Of a stretch of 64,000 nucleotides of DNA, positions 8,438 through 15,801 are shown one piece after another. A model generated the notes under the pieces. That model saw only the letters and a list, made by a program, of their open reading frames with translations. It was not told where the DNA came from and ran no database searches. Position 1 is the stretch's first letter, and every line of letters begins with the position of its first letter. Both the position numbers and the translations under genes were made by a program. This DNA comes from Flavobacterium channae. GTDB taxonomy: Bacteria; Bacteroidota; Bacteroidia; Flavobacteriales; Flavobacteriaceae. The stretch is from positions 992,001-1,056,000 of the forward strand of contig NZ_CP089096.1 in NCBI RefSeq assembly GCF_021172165.1. Direction: 5' to 3'.

Positions 8438-9559
8438 TTAGTTACAAGGTGTTAAGGAATTAATCCATTCTTCCACTAGTTGTACCCCTTCATCATGAAT
8501 TAAAGTTCTTCCATGTAAAGGCATTCTATAAGTTTCATCCATCGTATTTAGTCTATAATATAACATTGAACGATAGATATTACCAGGAGTTACAATCTTT
8601 GAAAGTGCGGGTTCAAAATTTTGCATATCTTGAGTGTCAACACAAACTCCCATATTTGTACGGTTATTATTGGTTTCAGAAAAGGCAAAACGCATGGGTC
8701 TATAATCACAATGTCCGTGTTCTTTATGACAATGAGCACAATTAATATCAAAATAAGAACGAACTCTTTTTTCCAGCGGTTGGGTATTATCGTTATAGTT
8801 TACAATAGTATTTGCCTCTGTTGGCAACGAAAAATTATTAGTCAGTTTACCTAATTCTATCCACTTGGTTAGTTGGTTTTTGGTTTCGCTACCATAATTG
8901 AAATTTTTATTCAGATTTTGTGGCTTTATACCAATAGGAATGTTTTTTTGTACATAATTTCCGTTTTCATAGTTTTTAGTTTTATGACAAACGATACATT
9001 GTACTTCGTTAGGAATTCTGTAATCTACATTTCTAGTAACATTATTGTCATCTTTAAATGCGATATTTTTTGTACTTCCATTCATGTCAAGAACTGCTTC
9101 AGTTTGACTATCGTTCCATACATAATCAGCAAAAATCCAACCGTCAGATTTTCGAATCATAACTCGAGTTTCGATTATTTTTGTTGTATTGGATGGTTGT
9201 ACATTATCATAATAAAAAGTTTTTATTATAGCCGAACCCACAGGTAAATCTAAAATTTCATCATCACCATTAAAGGTAGCTTTTGTTCCGTTTGGCATCC
9301 ATACAAATCTTTTTTTATGGGCATAATCGGTAAAAAGAGAAGAAATAGGCTCATAAGGAATAACATTTAATGAAGGAATTTGATTTTTCATTTCTCCTTC
9401 AAAAAAATGATATTGCGATAGGTTAGTATAAGGAACTTGGGTTAAATCAACAGTAACCGGTGAAACGGGAGTGTATTCTTCATCATTTTCGTCTGTACAC
9501 GCATAAATAAGAAGAGAGATGCTGATAATAATAAGGTAAATAGAGTATTTTTTTATCAT
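8438..9559 (-). CDS. Diheme c-type cytochrome lipoprotein, SO2930-like
   Basis: The product has 373 residues with a lipobox ending at Cys21 (IYAC). Two heme c motifs are visible: C188-I-V-C191-H192 and C274-A-H-C277-H278. The long N-terminal domain and the closing region with YRMPLHGRTLIHDEGVQLV fit the SO2930 family of diheme cytochromes. It should be anchored outside the cytoplasm and carry electrons. The gene leads a two-gene unit with the ASPIC/UnbV surface protein, echoing the cytochrome and secreted-protein pairing just upstream in the window. The redox partner is unknown. Confidence 0.87.
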   Translation of the reverse strand: MIKKYSIYLIIISISLLIYACTDENDEEYTPVSPVTVDLTQVPYTNLSQYHFFEGEMKNQIPSLNVIPYEPISSLFTDYAHKKRFVWMPNGTKATFNGDDEILDLPVGSAIIKTFYYDNVQPSNTTKIIETRVMIRKSDGWIFADYVWNDSQTEAVLDMNGSTKNIAFKDDNNVTRNVDYRIPNEVQCIVCHKTKNYENGNYVQKNIPIGIKPQNLNKNFNYGSETKNQLTKWIELGKLTNNFSLPTEANTIVNYNDNTQPLEKRVRSYFDINCAHCHKEHGHCDYRPMRFAFSETNNNRTNMGVCVDTQDMQNFEPALSKIVTPGNIYRSMLYYRLNTMDETYRMPLHGRTLIHDEGVQLVEEWINSLTPCN

Positions 9560-9561
9560 TT

Positions 9562-9600
9562 AGTTATATTTTGTTTGTTTTGTTTAAAACAAATATAACT
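9562..9600 (-). promoter_or_regulatory. Promoter region with palindrome for the diheme cytochrome gene
   Basis: The minus strand carries TATATTTG (9590-9597), a perfect -7 box. AGTTATATTT (9562-9571) and AAATATAACT (9591-9600) form a 10-bp inverted repeat that covers this box. The inner TTTTGTTTAAAACAAA somewhat resembles the palindromes in front of the carotenoid genes. An operator role is possible but weakly supported in such AT-rich DNA. Confidence 0.45.
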
Positions 9601-9634
9601 TTTTTTTCAAAACACTGTTGATTTTTTAATTAAA

Positions 9635-10186
9635 TTATAATAGTTTTTCTGAAAGTACCACATTAAAATTTTCCAAATTTTTCAATGCTTCTTTTGATTT
9701 ATAATCAAAATTATGTTCTAATTCTTTATGTTTCTTTTTATTATTGATGCGGTTAATTCCATCGTAAAAGCGCCTAACTTCATTCATGTTTGATAAAATT
9801 AAACGAGGTACTTTTACATTATTTCCTTGATCGTCTTTTGCAACCATTGTAAAATAGCTGGAATTACAATGTTTAACGATTCCAGTTCGAATGTCTTCTG
9901 AAGTAACTCGAATCCCTACAATCATCGAAGTATTACCCACATAATTTACTGAGGCTTTTAAAGTAACCAATTCGCCTACATCAACCGGATTCAAAAAATC
10001 AACCGTATCCACCGAAGCCGTAACACAATAGCATCCCGAATATTTCGAAGCACAAGCAAACGCAATTTGGTCCATTAGTTTTAATAAATACCCACCGTGA
10101 ATTTTTCCACTAAAGTTAGAGTGGGATGGAAGCATTAATTCTGAAAGAGTAATTTTTGAAGCTTCAACAGTGTTGGCTGTTTCCAT
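9635..10186 (-). CDS. Acyl-CoA thioesterase, hotdog fold
   Basis: The product has 183 residues. The hotdog helix block SGKIHGGYLLKLMDQIAFAC and the strands ending in DTVDFLNPVDVGELVTL are typical of YciA/ACOT-type thioesterases, which hydrolyse acyl-CoA to free acid and CoA in the cytoplasm. A basic C-terminal extension (NRINNKKKHKEL and beyond) adds about 40 residues to the minimal YciA length. It is followed 8 bases upstream by a small membrane-protein gene and then rmuC on the same strand, which may be one transcript. Chain-length preference cannot be read. Confidence 0.88.
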   Translation of the reverse strand: METANTVEASKITLSELMLPSHSNFSGKIHGGYLLKLMDQIAFACASKYSGCYCVTASVDTVDFLNPVDVGELVTLKASVNYVGNTSMIVGIRVTSEDIRTGIVKHCNSSYFTMVAKDDQGNNVKVPRLILSNMNEVRRFYDGINRINNKKKHKELEHNFDYKSKEALKNLENFNVVLSEKLL

Positions 10187-10193
10187 AATTTAA

Positions 10194-10544
10194 TTATTTT
10201 TCGAGTGAAACTTTGGTTACAAAATAGCGCGTATCGCCCCACCAAAAGAATGTTTTATAACGTTCTTCGTATTCTAATGTTACCTTTTTTCCTTGCCATT
10301 TTTTTAGATTTTCAATCACTACTACTTCATCTTCCATCACTGAAAAAGCAAAAATTTGAGCTCCAGAAATTCCTTGACTCAGTTCGCCTTCCCACGTTTT
10401 TATTATTAATCCTTTATGACTAATTTTAATTAATTCGCCCGAACGTACACCTTCGCTATAAGGTACATAATAAATAAAACTAAAATATCCCACAGTAATT
10501 AAAGTAAGGGATAAAGCTATGTAAAGAATTATTTTTCGTACCAT
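10194..10544 (-). CDS. Small membrane-anchored protein of unknown function
   Basis: The product has 116 residues with one N-terminal membrane helix (about 5-27) and a short soluble domain containing SEGVRSGELIKISHKGLIIKTWEGEL and ending ...TRYFVTKVSLEK. This type of protein is conserved in flavobacteria. Database names linking it to 6-phosphogluconate dehydrogenase have no support in the sequence: it has no nucleotide-binding fold. It sits between the thioesterase and rmuC with gaps of 7 and 11 bases, so it is probably cotranscribed with them. Confidence 0.75.
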   Translation of the reverse strand: MVRKIILYIALSLTLITVGYFSFIYYVPYSEGVRSGELIKISHKGLIIKTWEGELSQGISGAQIFAFSVMEDEVVVIENLKKWQGKKVTLEYEERYKTFFWWGDTRYFVTKVSLEK

Positions 10545-10555
10545 AATTTTCTTTT

Positions 10556-11944
10556 TTATTCGTTATCGTTTTCAGAAAGTAATGAAATTTCATCGGTTTC
10601 ATTTGCTCTTTTTAAAACAGCTTCCGGAAGTGCTTTTTTGGCTTTAGCACCCATTTTTTTCAATTTCTCAACACTTGTAATAAGGTTTCCTTTTCCGTCA
10701 ACCAGCTTGTTCATAGCGTTGCCGTATTCGATTTTAGCTTCGTCCATTTTTTTACCAATTTTTATCAAATCGGAAACAAAACCTTCAAACTTATCATACA
10801 AAGCACCAGCTTGACGCGCAATTTCAATTGCATTTTCTTGTTGTTTTTGATTCGTCCACATGCTGTCAATCGTACGTAAAGTTGCCAAAAGAGTAGAAGG
10901 TGTTACAATCACAATATTTTTCTCGAAAGCTTTGTTATATAAACTTGTATCTTCATTCAAAGCTACTGCAAAAGCCGATTCAATTGGAATGAACAACAAC
11001 ACAAAATCTGGACTTTCCATGTGATACAAATCGTGGTAATTTTTGCTACCCAATTGTTCCACATGACGATTAATCGAAATAATATGTTCTTTTAAATACT
11101 GATTTTTTACTTCCGAATCTTCTTCGTTGATATAACGTTCGTAAGCGGTTAACGTTACTTTCGAATCGATAATCATTTTCTTGCCATCAGGAAGATTGAT
11201 GATAACGTCTGGAAATACACGATTACCATCTTCTGTAACGTGACTTTGTTGCACAAAATACTCTCTATCTTTCTCTAATCCTGATTTTTCTAACACGCGT
11301 TCTAACACTAATTCGCCCCAATTTCCTTGCATTTTGCTATCACCTTTTAACGCTTTTGTTAAATTGATGGTTTCCTTGCTCATTTGTTCGTTCATTTCGC
11401 GAAGTCCCAAAATTTGTTGTCGTAAAGCGGCATGATAATCGATACTTTCTTTGTGAGTATCTTCGACTTTCTTTTCAAAAAGTTGGATTTTGTCTTGCAA
11501 AGGCGACAAAATATTTTTCAAATTCTCCTTGTTTTGTTCGGTGAATTTTACGGTTTTCTCTTCCAGAATTTTGTTGGCTAAGTTTTCAAATTCTTTGGTG
11601 AATTTCTCTTGAAGTTGTTCTACTTCTTGCTTTTGTTCTTTATTTCGTTCCAATAAATTATCGAAATCATTTTCTTTTTTAGCCAAATGAATCGCTAAAG
11701 ATTCCTTTTCTTTTTGAAGATTTTCTTTTTCGGATGAAAGTTGAGCAAGGGCTTTTTCAAACTGATTTCGCTCGGTTTGAAATTGGATTTTTAATTGTTC
11801 CATTTGATTTAAAAGTCCGTTAATTCGTTCTTCTAAACCTGATTTTTCGGATTGTGATTGGGATGCGAATATTATTTTTCCAATGAAAATTCCAATTCCT
11901 AAGGCAATAATAAATGCGGCAAGTACTAAAAGGGTTTGTGACAT
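10556..11944 (-). CDS. rmuC: DNA recombination protein RmuC
   Basis: The product has 462 residues. An N-terminal membrane helix (about 3-25) is followed by a long Lys/Glu-rich coiled coil (about 30-180) and the RmuC nuclease-like domain. Family motifs include KGDSKMQGNWGELVLERVLE, KKMIIDSKVTLTAYERY and SPDFVLLFIPIESAFA. RmuC restricts inverted-repeat-mediated recombination in E. coli and is thought to bind DNA. An upstream in-frame ATG would add 12 residues (MLHLHYKIKSTT) with no family match, so the start at MSQTLLV before the membrane helix is preferred. Confidence 0.92.
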   Translation of the reverse strand: MSQTLLVLAAFIIALGIGIFIGKIIFASQSQSEKSGLEERINGLLNQMEQLKIQFQTERNQFEKALAQLSSEKENLQKEKESLAIHLAKKENDFDNLLERNKEQKQEVEQLQEKFTKEFENLANKILEEKTVKFTEQNKENLKNILSPLQDKIQLFEKKVEDTHKESIDYHAALRQQILGLREMNEQMSKETINLTKALKGDSKMQGNWGELVLERVLEKSGLEKDREYFVQQSHVTEDGNRVFPDVIINLPDGKKMIIDSKVTLTAYERYINEEDSEVKNQYLKEHIISINRHVEQLGSKNYHDLYHMESPDFVLLFIPIESAFAVALNEDTSLYNKAFEKNIVIVTPSTLLATLRTIDSMWTNQKQQENAIEIARQAGALYDKFEGFVSDLIKIGKKMDEAKIEYGNAMNKLVDGKGNLITSVEKLKKMGAKAKKALPEAVLKRANETDEISLLSENDNE

Positions 11945-12129
11945 GGTTGTTGATTTTATTTTATAATGTAAATGTAGCAAAAAATAAAATTTGGAGCTAT
12001 ATTAGTACTTAAAACTCTTTGAAATTTTATTAAAAGTAAGTTTGTCGATGTAATAATTCGTTCATCGAATTCTAATGATAATTATATGTTAAACGATTAA
12101 AAATCATTAATTTGTGTTGAAATATTTTA

Positions 12130-12137
12130 TACTTTTA
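12130..12137 (+). promoter_or_regulatory. Putative promoter of the 6S-like RNA candidate
   Basis: TACTTTTA differs from the -7 consensus TAnnTTTG at one base. It ends about 4 to 7 bases before the 5' arm of the closing stem at 12141, which is the right place for a transcription start. A TTTG at 12111-12114 is a possible -33 box, although the spacing of 15 is short. Confidence 0.35.
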
Positions 12138-12140
12138 TTA

Positions 12141-12291
12141 TGTGATTTTGATTAGTTATTGAATATATCGTTAGTTACATATCTAAAAAGAGATTCAGTC
12201 GTTTATTCCTCTCAAGTTATAGCAGATCAGAAAAACGTAATAAATCAAAATCGACACAGTGAGGTCTTAAACAAGGCCTCCTTATTTTTTG
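12141..12291 (+). ncRNA. Candidate structured small RNA (6S-like) with terminator
   Basis: TGT GATTTTGATT AG TTATT (12141-12160) pairs with AATAA ATCAAAATC G ACA (12239-12256), giving a closing stem of about 17 pairs with two bulges. Inside is a largely open region with a small AGAG/CTCT helix. A terminator follows: GAGGTCTT (12261-12268) pairs with AAGGCCTC (12273-12280), then CTTATTTTTT. Length (about 116 nt before the terminator), a long closing stem and an open centre fit 6S RNA. A 6S-Flavo class is known in Bacteroidota, but I cannot match its consensus from memory. The DNA is open in one frame, yet nothing in that frame looks like protein. Confidence 0.42.
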
Positions 12292-12321
12292 TATCACTCC
12301 AACAAGTTTTTAGTATCTTCG
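12289..12321 (+). promoter_or_regulatory. Promoter of the pseudouridine synthase gene
   Basis: TTG (12289-12291) and TATCTTCG (12314-12321) match the Bacteroidota promoter form with one mismatch and a 22-base gap. Transcription would start near 12328, just before the ATG at 12345. This excludes the longer in-frame start at 12159. Confidence 0.5.
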
Positions 12322-12344
12322 CCACACCAAAACGGGATTCCTTC

Positions 12345-12911
12345 ATGCATCATCACTTTCTTATTCACAAGCCTTACGGATATTTATCGCAGTTTATTTA
12401 CCAATTAAAACGCAAGAAAAAGTTGTTGGGCGAATTATACGATTTTCCCGAAAACACCATGGCTATTGGTCGTTTAGATGAAGATTCTGAAGGATTACTT
12501 TTATTGACGACAGATGGCATGATGAGCGAAATTGTCCGAAGTAAAAAAGTAGAAAAAGAATATTACGCTCAAGTCGATGGATTGGTTACTGAAGAAGCTG
12601 TTGAACAATTAAGAAACGGTGTCGAAATCGGCTTGCACGGCAAAAAATACAAAACCAAAAAGTGTAAAGCGTTTAAATTAGAATCTGAACCAAATTTAGG
12701 CGAACGCGGAAAAAAAATTAGAGACGAACGTCATGGTCCAACATCTTGGGTTTCGATCACCTTAACCGAAGGAAAATTTCGTCAAGTGCGAAAAATGACA
12801 TCAGCTGTTGGTTTTCCTACTTTACGATTGGTTCGTGTACGTGTAGGAAACATTCATTTGAATGATTTAAAAGCAGGCGAAGTTTTAGAAGTAAGTAGTT
12901 TTGATGTATAA
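12345..12911 (+). CDS. 23S rRNA-type pseudouridine synthase (RluE/RsuA family)
   Basis: The product has 188 residues and isomerises a uridine in rRNA to pseudouridine. The catalytic signature GRLDEDSEGLLLLTTDG is present with the presumed catalytic Asp45. IHKPYGYLSQF at the start and GKFRQVRKMTSAVGFPTLRLVR near the end are family hallmarks. There is no S4 domain, as in RluE. The start at MHHHFLIHKPYG is chosen because it gives the normal RluE length and lies just downstream of a promoter. A longer in-frame reading adds 62 residues with no family match and crosses the candidate small RNA and its terminator. The exact target uridine is not known. Confidence 0.88.
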   Translation: MHHHFLIHKPYGYLSQFIYQLKRKKKLLGELYDFPENTMAIGRLDEDSEGLLLLTTDGMMSEIVRSKKVEKEYYAQVDGLVTEEAVEQLRNGVEIGLHGKKYKTKKCKAFKLESEPNLGERGKKIRDERHGPTSWVSITLTEGKFRQVRKMTSAVGFPTLRLVRVRVGNIHLNDLKAGEVLEVSSFDV

Positions 12912-12913
12912 AA

Positions 12914-12945
12914 AAAACAGCTATTTCCATTGAAATAACTGTTTT
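12914..12945. terminator. Bidirectional terminator
   Basis: AAAACAGCTATTTC (12914-12927) pairs with GAAATAACTGTTTT (12932-12945) with one mismatch. It lies between the convergent pseudouridine synthase and dienelactone hydrolase genes. Confidence 0.75.
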
Positions 12946-12968
12946 CTATTTTTGAATAAATACAATGA

Positions 12969-13730
12969 TTATTTAAAAATCTCCTCAAAAAAAGTTTTCA
13001 TTGCTTCCCAACTTCTTTTGTCTGCTAATTCGTTGTAAGCTGCACCTTTACTATTATCGCTTCCGGCATCTTTGTGTGTAAAAGCATGAACGGAATTTGC
13101 ATAATACACCATTTGCCAATCCGCTTTAGATTCACGCATTTCATTCTGAAAAGCTTCAATTTCTTTTACAGGTACAAAAGGATCATCGGCTCCATGTAAA
13201 ACCAAAACTTTTGCTTTAATTTCATTTGTTGGACTATTTGCAGCTTTTCCTAATCCGCCATGAAAAGAAACAATTCCTTTTACATTTAAATTTCCTCTAG
13301 CTGCTTCAATAGCACCAGTTCCACCAAAACAATAACCAATAACTGCAATTTGATTTTTATCAGCACCCGCTTTTACAAGTTGGTCAATGGCCAATTGAAT
13401 ACGCTTTTGATATTCTGCTGGATTGTTTTTATAGAATCCCGCATTTTTACCAGCCTCTCCTGTGTTTTTTGGATTGTTGCCAACACCATAAATATCGGCA
13501 ACAAAAGCATGATAGCCTAATTTTGATAATGCTTCTGCCGATTCTTTTGCATGAGCATCAACGCCCATCCAAGCAGGTAAAACAATTACACCAATTTTCT
13601 TTGGATTTGATTTTTGTGCTTTTGCAAAAAAGCCTTCTAACTTTTGATTACCATCTGCGTAATCTACTTTTACTAATTGTCCAAAACTATTCAAACTAGC
13701 TAATATTAAAGTGATGTATAAATACTTCAT
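12969..13730 (-). CDS. Dienelactone hydrolase family protein, exported
   Basis: The product has 253 residues: a short signal peptide (about 1-18, ASLNSFGQ) and an alpha/beta hydrolase fold. The catalytic triad of the family is visible: nucleophile Cys134 in GYCFGGTGA, Asp182 or Asp183 in HGADDPFVP, and His215 in VHAFTH. A Cys in place of Ser is normal for dienelactone hydrolases. The signal peptide puts it in the periplasm, where it could cleave ester or lactone substrates; the natural substrate is unknown. It stands alone, separated by terminators or gaps from both neighbours. Confidence 0.88.
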   Translation of the reverse strand: MKYLYITLILASLNSFGQLVKVDYADGNQKLEGFFAKAQKSNPKKIGVIVLPAWMGVDAHAKESAEALSKLGYHAFVADIYGVGNNPKNTGEAGKNAGFYKNNPAEYQKRIQLAIDQLVKAGADKNQIAVIGYCFGGTGAIEAARGNLNVKGIVSFHGGLGKAANSPTNEIKAKVLVLHGADDPFVPVKEIEAFQNEMRESKADWQMVYYANSVHAFTHKDAGSDNSKGAAYNELADKRSWEAMKTFFEEIFK

Positions 13731-13803
13731 AATTTACTTTTTTAGTAAAATTATGAAATTTGTTAATGAATACCGTTAAACAAAATGTAAAATTGGACTA
13801 AAA

Positions 13804-14589
13804 TTATTTGATTTTAAATTTACCTATTGTTGCATCAAACAATAAATGTTCTGTATCAAATAACGTATTAAAAATTCCTGTTTGAATTAAATTACACGGT
13901 TGGTCAATAACAATTTGAGTAGGAGTAAAAACGATCATTTTGTCTGTCATTTGAATTGCTAAATCAATATCATGAGTAGAATAAAGAATAGTTTTACCCG
14001 TTTCATGAGTTAATTTTAGCAATAATTTCAACAATGTAGCTTTATGAACCAAATCTAAATGTGTAGTTGGTTCGTCTAAAATAATAATCGAAGTGTCTTG
14101 TGCTAAAGCACGAGCAATCAAAGCAATTTGCAACTGACCATCGCTAATTTCATCATGTTTTTTATGAATCAAATGTTGAATTTCAGTTAAAGCTATAGCT
14201 TCATCAATTTTAATTTTATCTTCATTTGATAATGTTCCTAACCAATTGGTGTATGGTTGTCTTCCTAATGCAATGATTTCGTAAACAGTTAAATTACTTG
14301 GAGGTAATTTTTCGGTTAAAACAATGCTTAATTCTTGTGCTAAATCAAGCGGTTTGAAATTTTGAATCGATTTATTGAGTAATGTAACTTCACCTTTTAG
14401 TGGTGGAATTAATCCAGTAAGTGTTTTTAATAAAGTAGATTTTCCTATTCCGTTTTCACCAATTAAAGCAATTAATTTCCCTTTTTCTAAACTTAAATTT
14501 ATGTTTTCTGAAATAGTAATGGTTTCGCTTTTGGTTGTATAGCCAATCGAAAGATTTTTAGTTTGTATGATGTTTTCTTGCTTACTCAT
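13804..14589 (-). CDS. btuD: Cobalamin (or siderophore) ABC transporter ATP-binding protein, BtuD-like
   Basis: The product has 261 residues of the FecE/BtuD type. Walker A is GENGIGKST (44-52), the signature is the variant EISDGQLQIALIARAL, Walker B is IIILDEPTTHLD, and the switch His lies in YSTHDID. It powers import through the permease encoded 2 bases upstream. Placement with a binding protein and a riboswitch-controlled TonB receptor makes vitamin B12 the likely substrate. The protein alone could equally serve iron chelates, so the btuD name rests on context. In this family the usual LSGGQ signature is often relaxed, as seen here. Confidence 0.85.
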   Translation of the reverse strand: MSKQENIIQTKNLSIGYTTKSETITISENINLSLEKGKLIALIGENGIGKSTLLKTLTGLIPPLKGEVTLLNKSIQNFKPLDLAQELSIVLTEKLPPSNLTVYEIIALGRQPYTNWLGTLSNEDKIKIDEAIALTEIQHLIHKKHDEISDGQLQIALIARALAQDTSIIILDEPTTHLDLVHKATLLKLLLKLTHETGKTILYSTHDIDLAIQMTDKMIVFTPTQIVIDQPCNLIQTGIFNTLFDTEHLLFDATIGKFKIK

Positions 14590-14591
14590 GA

Positions 14592-15617
14592 TTAAACTCT
14601 TTTCTTTCTAACTAATAACCAAATTACTATTGGAGCGCCTATTACTGATGTAATTGCATTTATAGGTAACGTAATATCATTACTTGGAACCTGAGCAATG
14701 GTATCGCATAAAAGCATAACAATTGCCCCAATTAAAAGTGTTCCCCAAAACAAAATGAAATGATTACTAGTTTGAAAAACCAACTTTGTCATGTGAGGAA
14801 CGGCTAACCCAATAAAAGCAATTGGACCAGCAAATGCAGTTATACTTCCGGCTAAAATACTGGTAGCTAAAATAATTATAAAACGTGTTTTTTTATAGTT
14901 AATTCCAATGCTTTGCGCATATTTTTCGCCTAATAATAAGGCATTTAATGGTTTGATAACCAAGAAGCTTATTCCGATTCCTATAGCAACGAAGACTGTT
15001 AAAAGTGAAATTTCATTCCATGAGAGATTTGAAATACTTCCCATAGACCAAAAAGTAAATTTTTGTAATTTTTCAGCTGTTGTAAAATAGGATAAAACGG
15101 AAACAATTGCACTTGTGAAACTACCAAACATCAATCCAACGATTAAGATTGCCATGGTATCTTTTAGTTTTTGAGAAACAATTAATACTGCCATTAAAAC
15201 CAAAAAGCTACCTAAACTTGAAGCTAAAACTAATCCATAGCTTGATAAAAAGAATGTTGAAATGAAAATTGGTAAAACACCTGAGCCTAAAATCACGAAA
15301 GCAACTCCTAAACTAGCACCCGAACTCAATCCTAAAACATAAGGACCTGCTAAAGGATTCCTAAATAAGGTTTGCATTAGCAATCCACTCATGGAAAGTC
15401 CAACACCAACTAAAATAGCTGTAAAAGCTTTTGGAAAACGAAAATTCCACAAGATTATTTCCCAGCTCTCCTTGCTCATTTCTTGTAAAAAAATCCCTTT
15501 TACAACTTCTTTAATAGGAATTGCAACAGAGCCAAGACTGATGTTAACTAAAAACAGAAAGACTAATGCTAAAAGCAAAAGCAAGAAAATAAAGTTCTGT
15601 TTTTTGGTAAACTGCAT
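14592..15617 (-). CDS. btuC: Cobalamin (or siderophore) ABC transporter permease, BtuC-like
   Basis: The product has 341 residues with about ten membrane helices, a normal FecCD/BtuC length. Family motifs are FRFPKAFTAILVGVGLSMSG, RNPLAGPYVLGLSSGASLG and GPIAFIGLAVPHMTK. The last is the loop that contacts the ATPase. It forms the inner-membrane channel with the BtuD-like ATPase. An upstream ATG at 15662 would add 15 residues of Lys/Arg-rich sequence. A TAATTTAG box between the two ATGs favours the inner start. A hairpin repeat of 133 bases separates it from the binding-protein gene, so the latter may be a separate transcript. Confidence 0.88.
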   Translation of the reverse strand: MQFTKKQNFIFLLLLLALVFLFLVNISLGSVAIPIKEVVKGIFLQEMSKESWEIILWNFRFPKAFTAILVGVGLSMSGLLMQTLFRNPLAGPYVLGLSSGASLGVAFVILGSGVLPIFISTFFLSSYGLVLASSLGSFLVLMAVLIVSQKLKDTMAILIVGLMFGSFTSAIVSVLSYFTTAEKLQKFTFWSMGSISNLSWNEISLLTVFVAIGIGISFLVIKPLNALLLGEKYAQSIGINYKKTRFIIILATSILAGSITAFAGPIAFIGLAVPHMTKLVFQTSNHFILFWGTLLIGAIVMLLCDTIAQVPSNDITLPINAITSVIGAPIVIWLLVRKKRV

Positions 15618-15656
15618 GATTGAAATTTTGGCTAAATTACGTTTTTTGGTTTTTTT

Positions 15657-15789
15657 AAACACACAGACACATAGAAAAAAGTAAAGTAAAGTTTTGTTGA
15701 AACCATTTCATTCGCATATAGCTTATGATAGCTATGTTAAGTGAAACGCCTGAAATTTATATAAAGTTTAGCTATGTGACTATGTGTTT
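15657..15789. repeat. ACATAG inverted-repeat element
   Basis: AAACACACAGACACATAG (15657-15674) and CTATGTGACTATGTGTTT (15772-15789) are reverse complements at 16 of 18 positions and enclose 97 bases of non-coding DNA. Words of this kind (ACATAG and CTATGTG) recur as intergenic repeats in flavobacteria (from memory). It lies between btuC and btuF and could fold in the transcript. Confidence 0.5.
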
Positions 15790-15801
15790 CAATTTCTGTT
15801 T

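Noticed and set aside
10194..10544. A 6-phosphogluconate dehydrogenase label for the small membrane protein
   Set aside because: The protein is 116 residues with one membrane helix and no nucleotide-binding fold.
12159..12344. An N-terminal extension of 62 residues for the pseudouridine synthase
   Set aside because: It crosses a terminator and a promoter box, has no family match, and overlaps the candidate structured RNA. The ATG at 12345 gives normal length.
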